DNA from: Planctomycetaceae bacterium
GTDB taxonomy: Bacteria; Planctomycetota; Planctomycetia; Planctomycetales; Planctomycetaceae
Assembly: GCA_027489895.1 (NCBI GenBank)
Contig: JAIXZD010000071.1
Coordinates: 1 to 35,419 of the forward strand
DNA: 35,419 nucleotides
Direction: 5' to 3'
Positions 35,001-35,419 of the stretch are shown in pieces. Position numbers and translations under genes: made by a program. The notes below the pieces were generated by a model. That model was not told the DNA's origin, did not search any database, and saw only the letters and a list, made by a program, of their open reading frames with translations. Every line of letters begins with the position of its first letter. Position 1 is the first letter of the stretch.

Positions 35001-35419
35001 CACCACGTCGCGGTTCCCTTCTACGACGGGGGACAGCAGCCCCTTACGACGCTCGCCTGGCCCAAATCGCCCGCTGAAGCGCAGTCGATGAAGCGACTCC
35101 CGCACGACTTCCTTCGTTGCGTCGACTGCGGGCATGTCTACAACGCGCAGTTCCGCTACGACGAAGTGCCCTACTCCGAGAAGCCGAACCTGATGTTCAA
35201 CAAGGGGATCATCTGGCGCGAGCATCTCGCGGCCGTTCGTGATCTCATCGTCTCCAAACTCCCACCCCGCCCCGTCGTCGTCGAGATTGGCTGCGGCGAA
35301 GGTCATCTTCTGCGCGGTGTGGCCGAAAAATGCGGCGCCGGGCGCTTCGTCGGGTTCGACCCGAATGGCGCCATCGACGACGGCAATGGCCTGATCGAGG
35401 CCCGCCGCGAACTGTTCGA
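32070..35419 (+). CDS. TPR / OGT-like glycosyltransferase / methyltransferase fusion (3' end cut by window)
   Basis: The frame is open from ATG 32070 to the window end, at least 1116 codons with no stop. Residues about 1-445 form a row of some 11-13 TPR repeats (for example AHYNLGLTLDQAGDRAGAIRCYQQAL). Residues about 545-905 match the catalytic half of GT41 / SPINDLY-type O-GlcNAc transferases: LRVGFISRFFYNHTIARL, APVQCVTWGHPVTTGIP, YVCPQSLFKFHPDFD, and the donor-site block CDVMLDPLHFGGGNTSFEALAQGLPI. After a Pro/Ala linker come two Cys pairs (CTCPACGHH at about 971 and RCVDCGHVY at about 1018), a zinc-ribbon-like unit found before class-I methyltransferases. VVVEIGCGEGHLLRGVAEK (about 1070) is then the SAM-binding loop. 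Likely work: attaching a sugar to protein Ser/Thr and methylating it or a related glycan (inference). An in-frame ATG at 34801 might allow separate synthesis of the last domain. Confidence 0.9.
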   Translation, partial: MSLATTFEQGLKLHRAGDLVRAEEKFRKVLRIDASHADTLHQMGFLEQQRGRIPEATGFLERAVAAKPTNAIFRGNLGSAYKLQGRVDDAITCYREAIRLQPGLADAHYNLGLTLDQAGDRAGAIRCYQQALAIQPGSVEALNNLGNALSLERRFDESADCFATALRLRPGHAQAHMNLGINWLNAGRFAEAARELARATELAPLEGTAWLQLGIARLKLGANDESIAALTRATELLPTTALAWSRLGLTLIVAGKNQAAIDPLRRALALNPSDAEAWNLLGLAESGLGRPALAVEHFQRSVALAPQGEAVWASLGTCLQSLARHTEAIAAYDRALVLNPCSAETHYNRANSVRSLGRFTEALAGFDRAIELRPDFATAHLNRGTMLEATGRPDEARAAFELANTCDPNLADPLPNLGLMAKAAGDLIAATRYLDESLARKPQPLVRVFRDTLLPPIYDSAQQIDSTRRDFSQRLDSLLAADLRLDPDRDLFPSTFYLPYQGYDDRGLHEQLARLYCQCTGRPFASTELDQTTGSPQSLGTSEKLRVGFISRFFYNHTIARLSEGLVRNLPRDRFEVHVLAMGAADDEMNARMRAAGDQYHAVPPDLVVARDRIRQLELDVLFYTDIGMDPFTYSLAFTRLAPVQCVTWGHPVTTGIPNIDWFVSSELIEPDGAQSHYSERLALLPHLPVSYDRPTLPATRRTRQELGLLGGDSPITDTTTLYVCPQSLFKFHPDFDSLLRSILERDPNGVVLCIAPKQQGWVDTLQRRFAQTLGSVSNRIWFAPGRGQAEFLELLAACDVMLDPLHFGGGNTSFEALAQGLPIITLPSAFMRGRVTLGCYRQLGLTDCIAGTRDEYVDLAVRFGRDAALRAQFRERLLGAGNRLFNTNAGVDDLASFLECAARSAGDKTMSNQTSNVYRTAVSPEAAPTVLSLSLHGNSSAHPPATGAVASTLAAPQVVAPTLGDVLKTCTCPACGHHVAVPFYDGGQQPLTTLAWPKSPAEAQSMKRLPHDFLRCVDCGHVYNAQFRYDEVPYSEKPNLMFNKGIIWREHLAAVRDLIVSKLPPRPVVVEIGCGEGHLLRGVAEKCGAGRFVGFDPNGAIDDGNGLIEARRELF

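Noticed and set aside
34801-35419. Separate methyltransferase gene starting at ATG 34801
   Set aside because: There is no stop between the glycosyltransferase and this ATG, so a fusion is the direct reading; internal initiation remains possible.
1-35419. CRISPR arrays, prophage or defence systems
   Set aside because: No regularly spaced repeats, phage structural genes or known defence families were seen.

Overview
The window is about 61% GC by eye and its genes are typical of a planctomycete, probably family Planctomycetaceae or a close relative (inference). The evidence is a membrane-anchored Ser/Thr kinase of more than 1400 residues, a decayed formylglycine-type sulfatase, TadE/TadG-like pseudopilins, a DUF4114 secreted protein, an EboE-like TIM barrel, an ECF sigma operon and dispersed 'vented' palindromes. 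No genus-level marker is present.

Region 1 (1-2150) is a Ro/Y-RNA ribonucleoprotein locus and is the most striking part. A TROVE-domain Ro60 orthologue (421-2085) is preceded on the same strand by two tandem non-coding RNAs (about 21-200 and 262-398). They share their 5' and 3' blocks, and their terminal stems differ by compensatory base changes. The inserts between those blocks differ. The second RNA carries an almost perfect circularly permuted tRNA core: anticodon-stem 3' strand, 5-nt variable loop, T-arm, a short acceptor stem closed by GAAA, U8-A9, D-arm, position 26, anticodon-stem 5' strand. This matches the YrlA type of bacterial Y RNA. The first keeps the Ro-end blocks but has a different head.

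Region 2 (2158-6834) is a gene graveyard. It holds two fragments of the same DDE transposase in the same orientation, an arylsulfatase pseudogene between them that looks like a fusion of two tandem paralogues, a tyrosine-recombinase remnant, and a dispersed 21-23 bp inverted repeat.

Region 3 (6835-9879) has a secreted DUF4114 protein followed by TadE, TadG/vWA and TadE-like pseudopilins. Region 4 (9916-18094) has a membrane protein with an acidic tail, two tandem Hsp20 chaperones ending at a 16-bp bidirectional terminator, a ketoglutarate-semialdehyde-type aldehyde dehydrogenase, a Ser/Thr kinase, a second copy of the dispersed inverted repeat, and an EboE-like gene.

Region 5 (18448-22236) is an ECF sigma / short membrane anti-sigma-like / membrane-anchored effector operon, then alanine dehydrogenase on the other strand. 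Region 6 (22389-28250) has a promoter, the giant kinase with an extracytoplasmic beta-helix-like domain, and an NtrC-type response regulator. Region 7 (28809-31310) is a GrpE-like plus short Hsp70-like pair. Region 8 contains tRNA-Cys(GCA), a terminator, and an uninterrupted TPR-OGT-like-methyltransferase fusion that runs off the window end.
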